Made by a program: the position numbers and the translations under genes. Source: Rapana venosa (Eukaryota > Mollusca > Gastropoda > Neogastropoda > Muricidae). Taken from it: DNA of 64,000 bases. This document shows, one piece after another, positions 37,256-49,742 of this stretch (positions are counted from its first letter, which is position 1; each line of letters begins with the position of its first letter). Under the pieces are notes generated by a model. It was not told the origin of the DNA. It worked only from the letters and a program-made list of their open reading frames with translations, and made no database searches. Location of the stretch: contig CM054140.1 in the NCBI GenBank assembly GCA_028751875.1, positions 52,391,885 through 52,455,884 on the forward strand, given 5' to 3'.

Positions 37256-37365
37256 GGGGTTGTTTTTTTGTTTGGTTGGCTGTTTTCTTTTTGGTTGGTT
37301 GTTGGTTGATTGTTGGTTGTTGTTTTTTGGATGGGGGGGAGGGGGGGGGAGTGGAGTGGTTCCTT

Positions 37366-37783
37366 GGCTAGAGCTCCGAGGTTCACCAATGGTGAAATGC
37401 TTGCGTATGCGACCATTTCCCCACCCCCTCCCCCCTATTTAGGTGTCCGCATTCCGACTTCACGAATGATGTCTAAACACGATTCCTATGTGGATGCCTA
37501 TTTGAAATTTTGTCATCCTTTTCTACCTGAACAAAATGGCCTACTCTCCCGAATGGCGGGACGGGTTTATAACATGTGCGGAAGAAGTTTCTGTGAGCAG
37601 TCGCGCGCAGTACCTCGGTTTATAGTCTCATCCGAAAGATTTTTGACATTTAGGCCTACCTCGAATTTTTTGTTTCTCGTGAAATCGGGAAGAAAGGGCA
37701 AGGCTGGGATTCGAACCCAGAACCTCACGGTTTACACAGATGAACGTTTTAACCATTCTGCCACCGTTCCTTCTTGGATACAG
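37366..37783 (-). mobile_element. Composite tRNA-derived SINE, unit B
   Basis: The left (3') end is SINE1-like. The right (5') end is a SINE2-type tRNA-like head, seen in reverse as GATTCGAACCCAGAACC and TTAACCATTCTGCCACC. Thus one element carries the tail of one family and the head of the other. The GTTTATAGTCTCATCCGAAAG stretch near 37618-37640 belongs to the SINE2 body. Confidence 0.75.
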
Positions 37784-37901
37784 AAATGAATAATTATTTA
37801 CTTTCCATTCAGCCCTGGCTAGAACACTTTTTTCGTGCGTTCATTGACTACCAAGCCTAGCCCTGTATGCCCTCGTCCTCCCAATGTTTGCCTTTGCCTT
37901 T

Positions 37902-37947
<46 letters not shown>

Positions 37948-38207
37948 CCCCCCCCCCATTTCCTCCCACCTCCGCTGCTTCCCAGGGCCAGAATTTGTAC
38001 TGGCATTTTTTTTTAGTCCTTTGCCAGTATTCAGAAGACTGTAATATAGAAAATGTGACGAGTTAGATCAGCATGGTTTGACCGTAGATGAGTCTTTAAG
38101 ATAATAAACTGGTCAGTACGGAAGTCGTTTAGGGCCCGGTGGGGAGATAGATGACCAGCTACTTGTTTGGTTGTTGGTTTTTGTTGTTGTTTTGTTTTCG
38201 TTACTTG
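37784..38207. other. Interval with poly-C tract, unit B
   Basis: A C run with rare T fills about 37903-37959. A segment from GTGCGTTCATTGACTACCAA (37835) recurs at 38605, a local duplication of about 50 bp. 38016-38200 matches copy C from 53886. No gene is seen. Confidence 0.5.
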
Positions 38208-38600
38208 TCTAGAAAGTTCACCACAGTTCACCAATACATTTTGCGCACGCGAACAATTTTGCCCTTCATTAAGGTAGCCGCATTCCGACTTCGCTGACGA
38301 TGCCTACACACGACACCGGTGTGCATGCGTTTAAACTTTTGTCATCCGTTCCTACCGGCACACAACGGCTTACTCTTCGAAAAGCCGGAACAGGTTTCAA
38401 CGTGTGCGCAAGATGTTCTGCGTGCGTTTATACACGGGGTCTCGGTTTATAGTCTCATTTGAAGGGCTTTAAGGGTTGTGGAGTCGGCGCTGATGTTAAC
38501 TCCAGGGGAAAATATCCCTATTGGTGGTAGCTAAAACCTGGGATCGATCCCGGGTCATCAGATCGCGAGCGTAATGCCCTTGAGCGTAATTTCCTTTCTG
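38208..38600 (-). mobile_element. Composite SINE, unit B
   Basis: In reverse, a SINE1-type 3' end (GTCTAGAAAGTTCACC onward) is joined near 38310-38345 to a SINE2 body. The body has GCACACAACGGCTTACTCTT and a tRNA-like head with GATCGATCCCGGGTCATCAG. The same composite is present in A and C, so it inserted before the triplication. Confidence 0.75.
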
Positions 38601-39244
38601 CCACGTGCGTTCATTGACTACCAAGCCTAGCCCTGTATGCCCTCGTCCTCCCAAATGATTGCCCTTTGCCCCCTCCCCCCACCTCCACCCACCAGACTGT
38701 CCACTGTCCCCCTATTAGCTGCTTAAAACTAGCTCTGTGCTTGGCATTAAGTAACAGACTGGCTTGAGTCGGAAATCTCTTCCCTGATGACTGATCTTCA
38801 ATGAAAATAATCTGTTAACTGTATCGAACGGAATTAAGACGCTGGCATGTCTGCTAACTAGGAAGTTGACCAGGGAGATGGTCAAAATCTTCACCCTTTA
38901 TTCGCCAGACGCCGCCGAGATTCGAACCTTCGACTTAACGAAGAGATGCATTTCTCTGGAGTCTTGTATAAAGAACACAGAAACTGGTACTAAACAAATG
39001 CCTGGTAGCAAAACATGCCCACACGCTCGCACGCCCGACACACTTACAGGTACATACATGACGCGCGTGCAACATTTTACAAGCATGCACATAAAAGCTC
39101 ACACATTCGAGCTCGCGCACACGCGCGCTCTGAATGGGAGTAGACAGGAGATGCGATACAAATCCAGTAGAACACAAACATAGTGCTGATCACCAATTTG
39201 AACTAAGCGCTGATCGTAACTCAGGAAAACTGTCATGTTCACAG
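38601..39244. other. Interval with SINE1 head fragment, unit B
   Basis: 38828-38960 is a minus-strand SINE1 head fragment with CCGAGATTCGAACC. The rest is unique sequence shared by all copies, with no gene seen. Confidence 0.5.
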
Positions 39245-39568
39245 GAACGCATCAGAAAGACGACACACACACACACACACGATCTTCAGCCTTTCTCTCA
39301 ACCCAACACCAGAAGGCCACCCTGCACATCAACAACGGACGGACCTTGCTGAATAACTCCCGCCTACCTTGGGGTGGGTGGGTGACCTGTGACTGGCGGC
39401 TATCTTGGCAGCAGCAGAAGATGACCACCACCACAGCAACAGAAAGCGAAAGCAGCAGACTTCCTTCCCCTCATGAGAAGAACAAACACACAAAACTCAA
39501 CTCATTGCAGCTGTGGATGCCACATCACTACGATGATGGTGACGGGCGACTTCTGCGAAAACTTTATC
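39245..39568 (+). other. Exon-like segment E1, unit B
   Basis: A 324-bp segment between GTTCACAG and GTGAGT. In this copy a single frame (39235-39696) is open across it and includes PHEKNKHTKL and GRLLRKLY. In copy C a two-base change in the CA run shifts the frame of the first part, though the last part (GRLLRKLY) is shared. The conserved borders support an exon; the unstable frame argues against a coding one. Confidence 0.4.
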
Positions 39569-39692
39569 GTGAGTATGATCAAGTTTTTTGCAGATATTCA
39601 GATAGTTTGGTAACATGTGCTCTTTATTTTTTGAGGGGGGGGGGGGGGGGGGGGTTGATGGGGGGGTGGGGGTGGGTGTGGTCGTTTCTCTG

Positions 39693-40015
39693 CTAGAGCT
39701 CCGAGGTTCACCAATGGTGAGATTTTTGCCGTAGCGACCGTTTGTTTGCACAGCTATGAAGATATTCCGTAATTTCGAATGACAGTCTTTTACACTGTGC
39801 ACAATTTTGTTATTCGAATAGTGCGAAGGAAATGCACAGGCACGGCAACTTTCAAGGTCTGCACTTGAAGTTGACCTGGTAATCGGACAAATCCCTACCC
39901 TTAATTCCTCCGCCAACCAGAAACGGCTGCTGCTCTGAGATCGCACCCACGACTTCATGGACCTACGGGTTCTGAAGTCGAACAGGTCTTAACCATCACT
40001 ATAGCGCCGGTCCGA
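39693..40015 (-). mobile_element. SINE1, unit B
   Basis: Reverse-oriented SINE1 from GCTAGAGCTCCGAGGTTCAC to CTTAACCATCACTATAGCGC. A G run (39637-39658) lies just outside its 3' end. Confidence 0.85.
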
Positions 40016-40080
40016 TGCTCGTGTTTTGAGTATGTTTTACGTTCAAGTACGCCTAGATGCAGGCTAGTAACAACCCATCA

Positions 40081-40432
40081 CAGGCAGTTCGCGCGCGCGC
40101 CATAACACGCCGCACTCGTGGACTGACGCGTAGACACATACACATAGCACACCATCGCACGCGCGCGAAGAAAGAAAAAGACTCGAACCGCGGATTAAAA
40201 TGCAACGCAGTAATAATCAGAAAGAACCGAAGGCAAAAAGCATGCAATGCACAGTAATTCACTAATGAGGAGAAACACGATGCCCACACACAGAACACAA
40301 ATAAAGATATAAATATACACAGGAACACACGATCGCAGCGACGGACACAGAACAGGACAGCTCAGAGACTCTCTCTCTCTCTCTCTCTCGTCTCTTCCTC
40401 ATCTCCCTCGTCACTCTCTCTCTCTCTCTCAT

Positions 40433-40465
<33 letters not shown>

Positions 40466-40670
40466 GTCCTCATTATTCTCCTCTCTCTCTCTCTCGATCT
40501 CGACCTACCGTCTCAGTCCTCTCATTCCTCTCTCTCTCTCTCTCTCTCGTCTCTCTTCTCCTCATCTCCCTCCACCTCCCTCTCATCTCACAATATCTCT
40601 CTCTCTCTCTCTCTCCCTCCCTCTCGCTCTACTCTCTTTCTCTCTCTTCTCTCTGTAAGACTTAAATTGT
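40081..40670. repeat. GC/CA-rich then CT microsatellite, unit B
   Basis: A short CGCG patch (40090) and CA-rich sequence precede imperfect CT repeats from 40366 to 40660. The CT tract is interrupted by CATCTCC-type pieces more than in C, possibly through consensus errors. Confidence 0.85.
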
Positions 40671-40921
40671 TCGGTCATATTCATTACTGTCCTGTTTTCG
40701 CCCCTTTTCTTGTTGTCAGAAACACCCCAGCAACACTCGGACCTTCTCCCTCCACCCTCACTCCAAAACCGGCCATGTTTGTGAAACGAGATATTATGTG
40801 TATACAATGCTGGTTTGGGCCAATTTTTTGGGCAGGGAAATGGAGAGGGAAATTTTCCACAAAGTATTCTCGACCACAGCATTGTGTCCTTGGAGTTTCA
40901 CAAGGAAAATGTCCCACCTTT

Positions 40922-41905
40922 TAGTTTTCAGAATGGGGATATTCTGCTATCCCCATAGTTCTTAGAATGGGGATATTCTGCTATCCCCACACTTCTTAGA
41001 ATGGGGATATTCTGCTATCCCCAGAGTTCTTAGAATAGGGGTAGCAACTTCTTAGAATGGGGATATTCTGCTATCCCCAAATTTCTTAGAATGGGGATAT
41101 TCTGCTATCCCCAGACTTCTTAGAATAGGGATAGCAACTTCTTAGAATGGGATAGTCTGCTATCCCCATATTTCTTAGAATGGGGATATTCTGCTATCTC
41201 CATATTTCTTAGAATGGGGATATTCTGCTATCCCCAGAGTTCTTAGAATAGGGATAGGAACTTCTTAGAATGGGGATATTCTGCTATCCCCAGATTTCTT
41301 AGAATGGGGATATTCTGCTATCCCCAAAGTTCTTAGGAAAAAGGGATAGGCAACTTCTTTGAATGGGATAATTCAGCTATCCTCCCGAAGTTCTTAGAAA
41401 TGGGGGATATTCTGCTATCCCGTACCCAACTTCTAGAATGGGGATTTTCTCTATCAACCTAACTTCTTAGAATGGGGGATATTCCTGCTATTCCCGAAGT
41501 TTCTTAGAATGGGGATATTCTGCTATCCCAGACTTCTTTCTTAAAATGGGGATAATTCTGCAATTCCCAGACTTTTTAGAATGGGGATATTTAGCTATTT
41601 CCCGAAGTTCTTAGAATGGGATAATTCTGCTATCATAGACTACTTAGAATGGGATATTCTGCTAATTCCCGAGTTGCCTTAGATGGGATATTCTGCTATC
41701 GAAAAAAGCCCCAGACTTCTTAGAAGGGGATATTCCTGCTATCCCTGAAGTTTTTAGAAGGGGATATTCTGCTATTCCCGAAGTTCATTAGAATGGGGAT
41801 ATTCAGCTAATCCCATAGACTTCTTTCTTAGAATGGGGATATTCTGCTATTACCGAGTTCTTAGAATGGGGAATTCAGCTGATCACCCTCTTAGACTTCT
41901 TAGAA
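40922..41905. repeat. 34-bp hairpin minisatellite, unit B, left part
   Basis: Same monomer as in A and C, with the GGGGATA/TATCCCC inverted repeat. The first 450 bp are very regular. After about 41,330 indels accumulate up to the poly-C block. Confidence 0.95.
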
Positions 41906-43255
<1,350 letters not shown>

Positions 43256-43400
43256 GCCCCCTGCTATCCCCACACTTCTTAGCAATGTGGATATTCTGCT
43301 GTTTCCCGAACTTTCTTAGAAATGGGTGTCTGCATCCCTAGACATCTTAGAAAATGGGCATATACTGCTATCACTGAAGTTCTTAGAATGGGGAAAACAG
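43256..43400. repeat. 34-bp hairpin minisatellite, unit B, right remnant
   Basis: About four degraded monomers (CTATCCCCACACTTCTTAG and following) appear after the poly-C block. The sequence then passes directly to the A-rich interval equivalent to 58310, skipping minisatellite I. Confidence 0.85.
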
Positions 43401-43419
43401 AATATAATTTAAATTCTTG

Positions 43420-43815
43420 CTATAGCATTTGAAAATAAAATGAGTAGCAAACAAAAAAAACTAGCCACAAAACGAATAGAATTAGATTTAAACTAGGGAC
43501 GAAATAGTGCAAGAGATGTAAGGAGAGCAATCTTGGTGACAGTGATGTCTTTGGTGTCCAAACAATGACACCAGAAACAAAAGCTTTGAGACATTGGTTA
43601 GGTGGAAGAATGACTTCATCTTTGGGACAGTGGTCATGAGGGAGAGTGACTTCATCTTTGGGACAGTGGTCATGAGGGAATGTGACTTCATCTTTGGGAC
43701 AGTGGTCATGAGGGAATGTGACTTCATATTTGGGACGTTGGTTATGAGGGAATGTGACTGTGTCACCTACTGGATTGTTTGGGACAGTGGTTATGAGGGA
43801 TTGTGACTCTGTCAC
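43420..43815 (-). other. ORF with 12-residue repeats, unit B (coding status doubtful)
   Basis: A 131-codon minus-strand frame spans the 36-bp array (TTTGGGACAGTGGTCATGAG plus 16 bp on the plus strand). The repeat is read as HDHCPKDEVTFP-like 12-residue blocks at roughly residues 25-70. The C-terminus is hydrophobic (about residues 105-128) and could form one membrane segment. Unit C keeps the same frame with one repeat fewer (58319-58669). Frame retention is partly expected because 36 is a multiple of three. No family is recognised, and A has lost the frame. Confidence 0.2.
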
Positions 43816-43930
43816 CTACTGGATTCTTTGGAACAGTGGTTGTGAGGAATGTGACCTCATCTTTGGGACAGTGGTTATGAGGGAGTGTGACTGTGTCACC
43901 GACTGGCATCTTTGAGACAGTAGTTACGAA
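43600..43930. repeat. 36-bp minisatellite, unit B
   Basis: About eight imperfect copies of a 36-bp monomer, TTTGGGACAGTGGTCATGAG then GGAATGTGACTTCATC, are present. Variants with CACCTACTGGATTG insert a few extra bases. Confidence 0.9.
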
Positions 43931-44027
43931 GGATTTCGACTCTGCCGTCCCCTCATATTTTCAAAAAACATTTCCTTCAGCCATTTCCTTCCCACCCTTT
44001 ATTCCACACGGGTCCTGGCCTGGCTAG

Positions 44028-44270
44028 TTATCGTGTGGATCACATGGGAGACGTCTCCAAAACTGGGGCTGAGTGATGTGGATCACATGGGAGACGTCTG
44101 CAAAACTGGGGCTGAGTGATGTGGATCACATGGGAGACGTCTGCAAAACTGGGGCTGAGTGATGTGGATCACATGGGAGACGTCTTCAAAACTGGAGCTG
44201 AGTGATGTGGATCACATGGGAGACGTCTTCAAAACTGGGGCCGAGTCTTGTGGATCACATGGGAGACATC
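44028..44270. repeat. 43-bp minisatellite II, unit B
   Basis: About five and a half copies of GTGATGTGGATCACATGGGA followed by GACGTCTTCAAAACTGGGGC and TGA. Each holds the small dyad ATGTG-GAT-CACAT. Confidence 0.95.
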
Positions 44271-44277
44271 TCTTCAG

Positions 44278-44325
44278 GAAGGAGTGTATCAACTGGAGAC
44301 GGGTTCCCCGTCAAGGCCTTTCACT
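44278..44325 (+). other. Exon-like segment E2, unit B
   Basis: A 48-bp segment between ATCTCTTCAG and GTAAGT. It differs from unit C by one base. Its length is a multiple of three, and at least one frame is open (EGVYQLETGSP). Confidence 0.4.
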
Positions 44326-45104
44326 GTAAGTACATAAAACCTGTACAGTTACAATTGAATGACTTTGTTTTTCATGACAAGTTAGTGTATTTAGTTTAAT
44401 AAGTCTATGTGTAGGAGATAGTTTAATAAGTCTATGTGTAGGAGATAGTTTCAATTTGCTGTAATTACATGTTTAGGGGAAATCTTAACATTTTAAAAAA
44501 ATGCTTTATGCTTACCTTTTTGCTTGGTAAAGAGCTTGTTTGAAAAGCATATATTATGTTTTTTAAAATATTTAGTTGGAACACTTTCATGTGTATAAAT
44601 TTATCAAGTACACTGAATACAATCAGATCTGATCATTAGTAGTTTTTTTTTTTAAAACCCGCTACATAATACGTAATGATACGACAGTATAACATGTTAC
44701 CATCTTTGATAGTACCTGACAGGGATCTACTCTGTACCTTTGCCTTTAAATTATCAAATATGGTCAACTGCTGCTCAGGCTTGAAAGACTCGGGGGACTT
44801 ACATTATTGGTCATGTATTGGTCTGTTAAGTTTTCTTCGATGTTCAACTTTGTGGTCCCAGTCTTCCCATTGAACTCGGATGTTTTTCTCCCAGTCAGGG
44901 TTGGCAAGATTGAAAGAAGAAAAAAAAAGTCACTTATTGGATTTAGACTCAACGACCTAACGACCAAGATTCCAGTGTGCTACCTTTTATGCCATACCAG
45001 CTGACTCATTGTTAAATCTTTGGCATAGATAAAGTATAGTTTAGTTCTAACATTTTCTTTTTTTTCCATTTCTTAAAGTTTGGGTCTCGCTTCTGTTTCA
45101 CCAG
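44326..45104. other. Intron-like interval, unit B
   Basis: AT-rich unique sequence homologous to A and C. A short direct duplication (TTTAATAAGTCTATGTGTAG) lies at 44395-44450. No gene is seen. Confidence 0.5.
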
Positions 45105-46704
45105 GTTCAAGAAGAGCCAGAATGATTCAAGTCTGGTGCCATCAGTCAATAATGACGGGAAGCGTCGCCCGTGCCAAAGACAATACACCAGAACAGCTCC
45201 AGTCAGATCCAGCATCAAAAACTGAATGAGAAGCATCGCCTGTGCCAAAGTCAACACACCAGAACATCTCCAGGCAGGTCCATACCCATCAATAATTAAT
45301 GATGGGAAGCATCGACTGTGCCAAGTCAGTATACCAGAACTCAGTCCTTCATCATCGAAAACTGCATGACGGGAAGCATTGTCACTGCCAAAGTCAACAC
45401 ACCAGAACAGCTCCAGTCAACTCCACTGCCATCAAAAACTGAATGATGGGAAGTATTCGCATATACCAAGGTCAATGCTCCAGTCAAGTTCAGCATCATG
45501 AAAACTGAATGACGGGAAGCATCGCAAGTTCCAAAGTCAATACACCGGGACAGCCCCATCAGCCACAATCGAGTCCAGCGCCATGAAAAACTGAATGCTG
45601 GGAAGCATCATCTCCTATGCCAAGGTCCTTACACCAGAACAGCTCCAGTCAGGTCCATTGCCATCAGTCATTGAACAAGGGAAAGCAATGCCCGTGCCAA
45701 AGTCAATGCACCAGAACATCTCAAGTCAGGTGCCATCAAAAACTGAATGATGGAAAGCAATGCCCGTGCCAAAGTCAATGCACCAGAACAGCCCCATTCA
45801 AGCCAAAACCCATCAAAACTGAACGATGGAGAAGCATCACGTATGATAAGGTCAGTAAACCAGAACAGCTCCAGTCAAGTCCAGCGTCATAAAAAGAAAC
45901 TGAAAACTCCAGACAGATCCTGCGCTACCAGTCATGGAATGAGTATGCCAGAACATCTCCAGTTAGGTCCAGTGCCATCAACAATTGAATAATCACCGCC
46001 TCTGCCAAAGACGATACACACCAGAACAGCTCCAGTTGGGTCCAGTGCCATCAAAAACTGAATGATCAAGATCAACACACCAGAACAGCCCCAGTCAAAT
46101 CCAGGCCATCAAAAACTGAATGATCAAGATTAAAACACCAGAACAGCTCCAGTTGGGTCCAGTGCCATCAAAAGCTGAATGATGGGAAGCATCGCCTGTG
46201 ACAATGTCAACACCAGAACAGCTCCTGTCAGATCCAGAACCATCAAAAACTGGAAGCATCGCCTGTGCCGAGGTCAGTACACCAGAACAGCCCCAGTCAA
46301 CTCCAGCATCGCCAAAAACTGAATGGCGGGAAGTATCGCCACTTCCAAAGTCAACACACCAGAACAGCTCCAGTCACATCCAGCGCCATCAGTCACTGAA
46401 TGAGGGGAAGCATCGCCTGTGCCAAAGTCAACACACCAGAACTGCCATAGTCAAGTCCAGCGACATCAAAACCTGAATTCTGGGAAGCGTCACTTGTGCA
46501 AAGGGCAGTACACCAGAACAGCTCCAGTCACATCCAGCGCCTTCAGAAACTGACTGATGGAAAGCATCGCCTGTGCCAAGATCAACACACCAGAACAGCT
46601 TCAGTCAAATCCAGCGCTGTCCATCAGTCGCTGAATGAGGGGAAGCATCAAGACTGCAAGTTTCACCAACCTGCCTGCCTGCATGAAGCTGAAGCAAGAC
46701 CCAG
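45105..46704 (+). repeat. 77-bp minisatellite with splice-like borders (E3), unit B
   Basis: About twenty monomers lie between TGTTTCACCAG and GTTAGA. Open frames never exceed about 90 codons, because the 77-bp period rotates the frame into a TGA. Some monomers have internal deletions. Confidence 0.85.
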
Positions 46705-46759
46705 GTTAGAACATTACTGATCTCATTTGTAGCTAAACTATTTTTTTTCTCTTTCTCGG

Positions 46760-47090
46760 TAAGAGCTCCCAGGTGCACCAATGGTGAGATTGTGTGTATG
46801 AAAACCGTTTTGGCCCACCATGAAGGTAGCTGCATTCCAACTTCAGGAATGTATGCTCGGTGTGTTCGTGTTTCCATAACCCATCAAAACTTGAATTACA
46901 GTATCGTTAGCATGCATATTTGATCTTCTGCGTGTGTATATATACACATAGGGAATTAAGGCACTGGCAGGTCTGCGCTTGAAGATGCCCTGAGAGATCG
47001 TAAGAATCCCCGTACTTCATTCACCTAGCGCCACCGAGATTCAAACCCACGACTTCATGGACCCAACCGGCTATGATTATCGTCCCTCAA
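46760..47090 (-). mobile_element. SINE1, unit B
   Basis: Same insertion as 14080-14400, with GTAAGAGCTCCCAGGTGCAC at the 3' end and a reversed tRNA-like head at the right. Confidence 0.85.
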
Positions 47091-47163
47091 TTTTTTTTAT
47101 GAAAAAAATTAAGTCATTTAAAAACTTTTCTGTGTTTTACATTACCTTTGCGTTCATTTACAG

Positions 47164-47216
47164 GTTGATTCGTCACCTTAAGAAAAACTGCATTCAAATA
47201 ATTGTTGAAGATAATT
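47164..47216 (+). other. Exon-like segment E4, unit B (changed)
   Basis: The TTTACAG acceptor is intact. The segment has one inserted base and an in-frame TAA (CACCTTAAG region), and the donor has become GTATAAGT. This copy looks inactivated relative to A and C. Confidence 0.35.
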
Positions 47217-47378
47217 GTATAAGTCTTTTTGGTTCCAAATTTAGCGTTTAGAAATATTAAATCATTGGAGTTTATAAAGTAAATGGGCATTAGGACACAC
47301 TGTATAAATAATACTAACAATTTAAGCTAGGAAAACTAAGTTTTCGCAGTTTACTGATGACTTCTTCACTGCTTTCAG

Positions 47379-47461
47379 GAACTACAGGCCTGGAATCCAG
47401 TGTCAAAGAACAGACACGCCATCCAGCACCACCTACATGGCAGTCTCCAGGCCGTGACCAG
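47379..47461 (+). other. Exon-like segment E5, unit B
   Basis: An 83-bp segment between CTGCTTTCAG and GTAACA. Frame 1 is open throughout (ELQAWNPVSKNRHAIQ, then HHLHGSLQAVT). Unit C differs at three positions (K to E, G to D, one silent) and keeps the frame. I recognise no protein family. Confidence 0.45.
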
Positions 47462-47573
47462 GTAACATTGAATTTCACCTGTTCCTTTTCTGGCCCAGGC
47501 CAAAGCTTTGTGAGCTAGAGGCCAAGGTCTAGACTGATAATTATGTTGGGTTTTTTGTTGTTGTTGTTTTGTT

Positions 47574-47960
47574 CCTCAGCTAGAACTTCAAAGTTCACCA
47601 ATGGTGAGATCATGCGTATGCGACCATTTAGGCCCACCATGAAGGTAGCCGCATTCCGACTTTGGGGATGTATGTTTGGTATGTTCTTGTTTCCGTAACC
47701 AACCAACACCGACATGAATTATGTGCTCTTTAACGTGCATATGTGATCTTCTGCGTGTGTATATACACGAAGGGAATGAAGTAAGACACTGGCATATCTG
47801 CACTTAAAGTTGTTGACCTGGAAGATCGTAAAAGAAATATTTTTAAAAAATGTCCGCCCTTAATTCTTCAGATGCTACTGGGATTCCGACACACAACTTC
47901 ATGGACCCATGCGATTGAAGTCAAACAGTCTTAACCACTTGACTATAGCATCCATCAATT
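47574..47960 (-). mobile_element. SINE1, second copy in unit B
   Basis: A GTT/TTTTG tail at the left, a SINE1 body, and a tRNA-like head with TTAACCACTTGACTATAGCA at the right. Same insertion as in A and C. Confidence 0.85.
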
Positions 47961-48035
47961 TTTAAAAAAATGTAAATTGCCTTGTGTCATTCATTTTGAA
48001 GCCAAAAAACAAAAATACAATGATCATTCAGCAAA

Positions 48036-48535
48036 NNNNNNNNNNNNNNNNNNNNNNNNNNNNNNNNNNNNNNNNNNNNNNNNNNNNNNNNNNNNNNNNN
48101 NNNNNNNNNNNNNNNNNNNNNNNNNNNNNNNNNNNNNNNNNNNNNNNNNNNNNNNNNNNNNNNNNNNNNNNNNNNNNNNNNNNNNNNNNNNNNNNNNNNN
48201 NNNNNNNNNNNNNNNNNNNNNNNNNNNNNNNNNNNNNNNNNNNNNNNNNNNNNNNNNNNNNNNNNNNNNNNNNNNNNNNNNNNNNNNNNNNNNNNNNNNN
48301 NNNNNNNNNNNNNNNNNNNNNNNNNNNNNNNNNNNNNNNNNNNNNNNNNNNNNNNNNNNNNNNNNNNNNNNNNNNNNNNNNNNNNNNNNNNNNNNNNNNN
48401 NNNNNNNNNNNNNNNNNNNNNNNNNNNNNNNNNNNNNNNNNNNNNNNNNNNNNNNNNNNNNNNNNNNNNNNNNNNNNNNNNNNNNNNNNNNNNNNNNNNN
48501 NNNNNNNNNNNNNNNNNNNNNNNNNNNNNNNNNNN
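48036..48535. other. Assembly gap of 500 N
   Basis: The run is exactly 500 N, which suggests a fixed-length scaffolding placeholder. By comparison with A and C, the missing sequence should include E4' and the GC-rich array of copy B, and the transition into satellite. Confidence 0.99.
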
Positions 48536-49142
48536 TGACCCCCTACATAAACCCACTCCCCCCGCCCCTATATAAACCCCCTACAGAACCCCCTACAAGA
48601 CATCCTATATCACACCCTACATGAAACCCTACATGACACCCTACATGACCCCTACATGACACCCTACATGACACCCTACATGACACCCTACATGACACCC
48701 TACATGACACCCTACATGACACCCTACATGACACCCTACATGACACCCTACATGACACCCTACATGACACCCTACATGACACCCTACATGACACCCTATA
48801 TGACACCCTACCTGACACCCTATGTGACACACTACATCACAGCCTGTATGACACCCTATATAACACATTACATGACACCCTATATGACACCCTACATCAC
48901 ACCCTGTATGACACTATACACCACACTCTATATGACGGCCTATATGACACCCTATATGACACCTTATATGACACCCTACATCACACCCTTCATGACACCA
49001 GACATCACACCCTACATGACACCCTACATAAGACCTTATATGACATCCTTTATGACACCCTATATGACACCTTATATGACACCCTACATCACACACTACA
49101 TGACATCTTATATGACACCCTACATCACACACTATATCACAC
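48536..49142 (-). repeat. 12-bp satellite, TGACACCC orientation
   Basis: Very regular TGACACCCTACA monomers, in places thirteen or more nearly identical in a row (48650-48800), so locally homogenised. The irregular first 100 bp abut the gap. Confidence 0.95.
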
Positions 49143-49266
49143 CCAGATAGGGTGTCATGTAATGTGTTATATAGGGTGTCATACAGGCTGTGATGTAGTG
49201 TATCATATAGGGTGTCAGGTAGGGTGTCATATAGGGTGTCATGTAGGGTGTCATGTAGGGTGTCAT
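49143..49266 (+). repeat. 12-bp satellite, inverted block
   Basis: Orientation switches at CACACCCAGATAGGGTGTCA. The block is a near-exact inverted copy of about 48770-48870. The variant series GTGTTATATAGG, CATACAGGCTG, TGATGTAGTG, GTCAGGTAGG recurs in reverse. Confidence 0.9.
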
Positions 49267-49270
49267 GTAG

Positions 49271-49628
49271 GAAGGAAGGAAGGTGGCAGGATGGTTAAGA
49301 CGTTCGCCTGCCAACAAGTTAACCGTGAGGTTCTGGGTTCGATTCCCAGCTTCGCCCTTTCTTCCCAGTTTGACAAAAAAAATCGAACTGAATGTCAAAG
49401 TCCTTCGGATGAGACTATAAACCGAGGCCCCGTGTTCGAACGCATGCAGAACATCTTGCGCACACGTTAAATCCTGTTCCGCTTTTCGGAAGAGTAGGCC
49501 ATTGTGTGCCGGTGGAAACAGATGACAAAATTTTAAAAAACGCATACACACGGGGACTGGATGTAAAAAAGCACATGAGTGCTTATTCCATTATCCTCGA
49601 CATAAAAGAATAAATAAATAAATAAAAA
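49271..49628 (+). mobile_element. SINE2, complete
   Basis: A tRNA-like head (A-box region AGGATGGTTAAGACG, B box GGTTCGATTCC at about 49336) is followed by the SINE2 body, the GGGACTGGATGTAAAAAAGC region and an (ATAA)n tail. An AAGG triplication (49271-49282) sits at the 5' side. It lies exactly at a satellite orientation switch. Confidence 0.9.
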
Positions 49629-49742
49629 CCCTACATAACACACTATATGACACCCTATATGACACCCTACATCAAACCCTACATGACACCTTATATGACA
49701 CTCTATATGACACCCTTCATCACACCCTACATCACACCCTAC
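49629..49742 (-). repeat. 12-bp satellite, TGACACCC orientation, short block
   Basis: About nine monomers in the opposite orientation to their neighbours. The block ends at the fold-back junction ACACCCTACATAGGGTGT. Confidence 0.9.

Noticed and set aside
49271..49345. tRNA genes, from A-box and B-box motifs at several places
   Set aside because: The motifs are in tRNA-like heads of SINEs followed by SINE bodies and A/T-rich tails. The heads do not fold into an obvious full cloverleaf.
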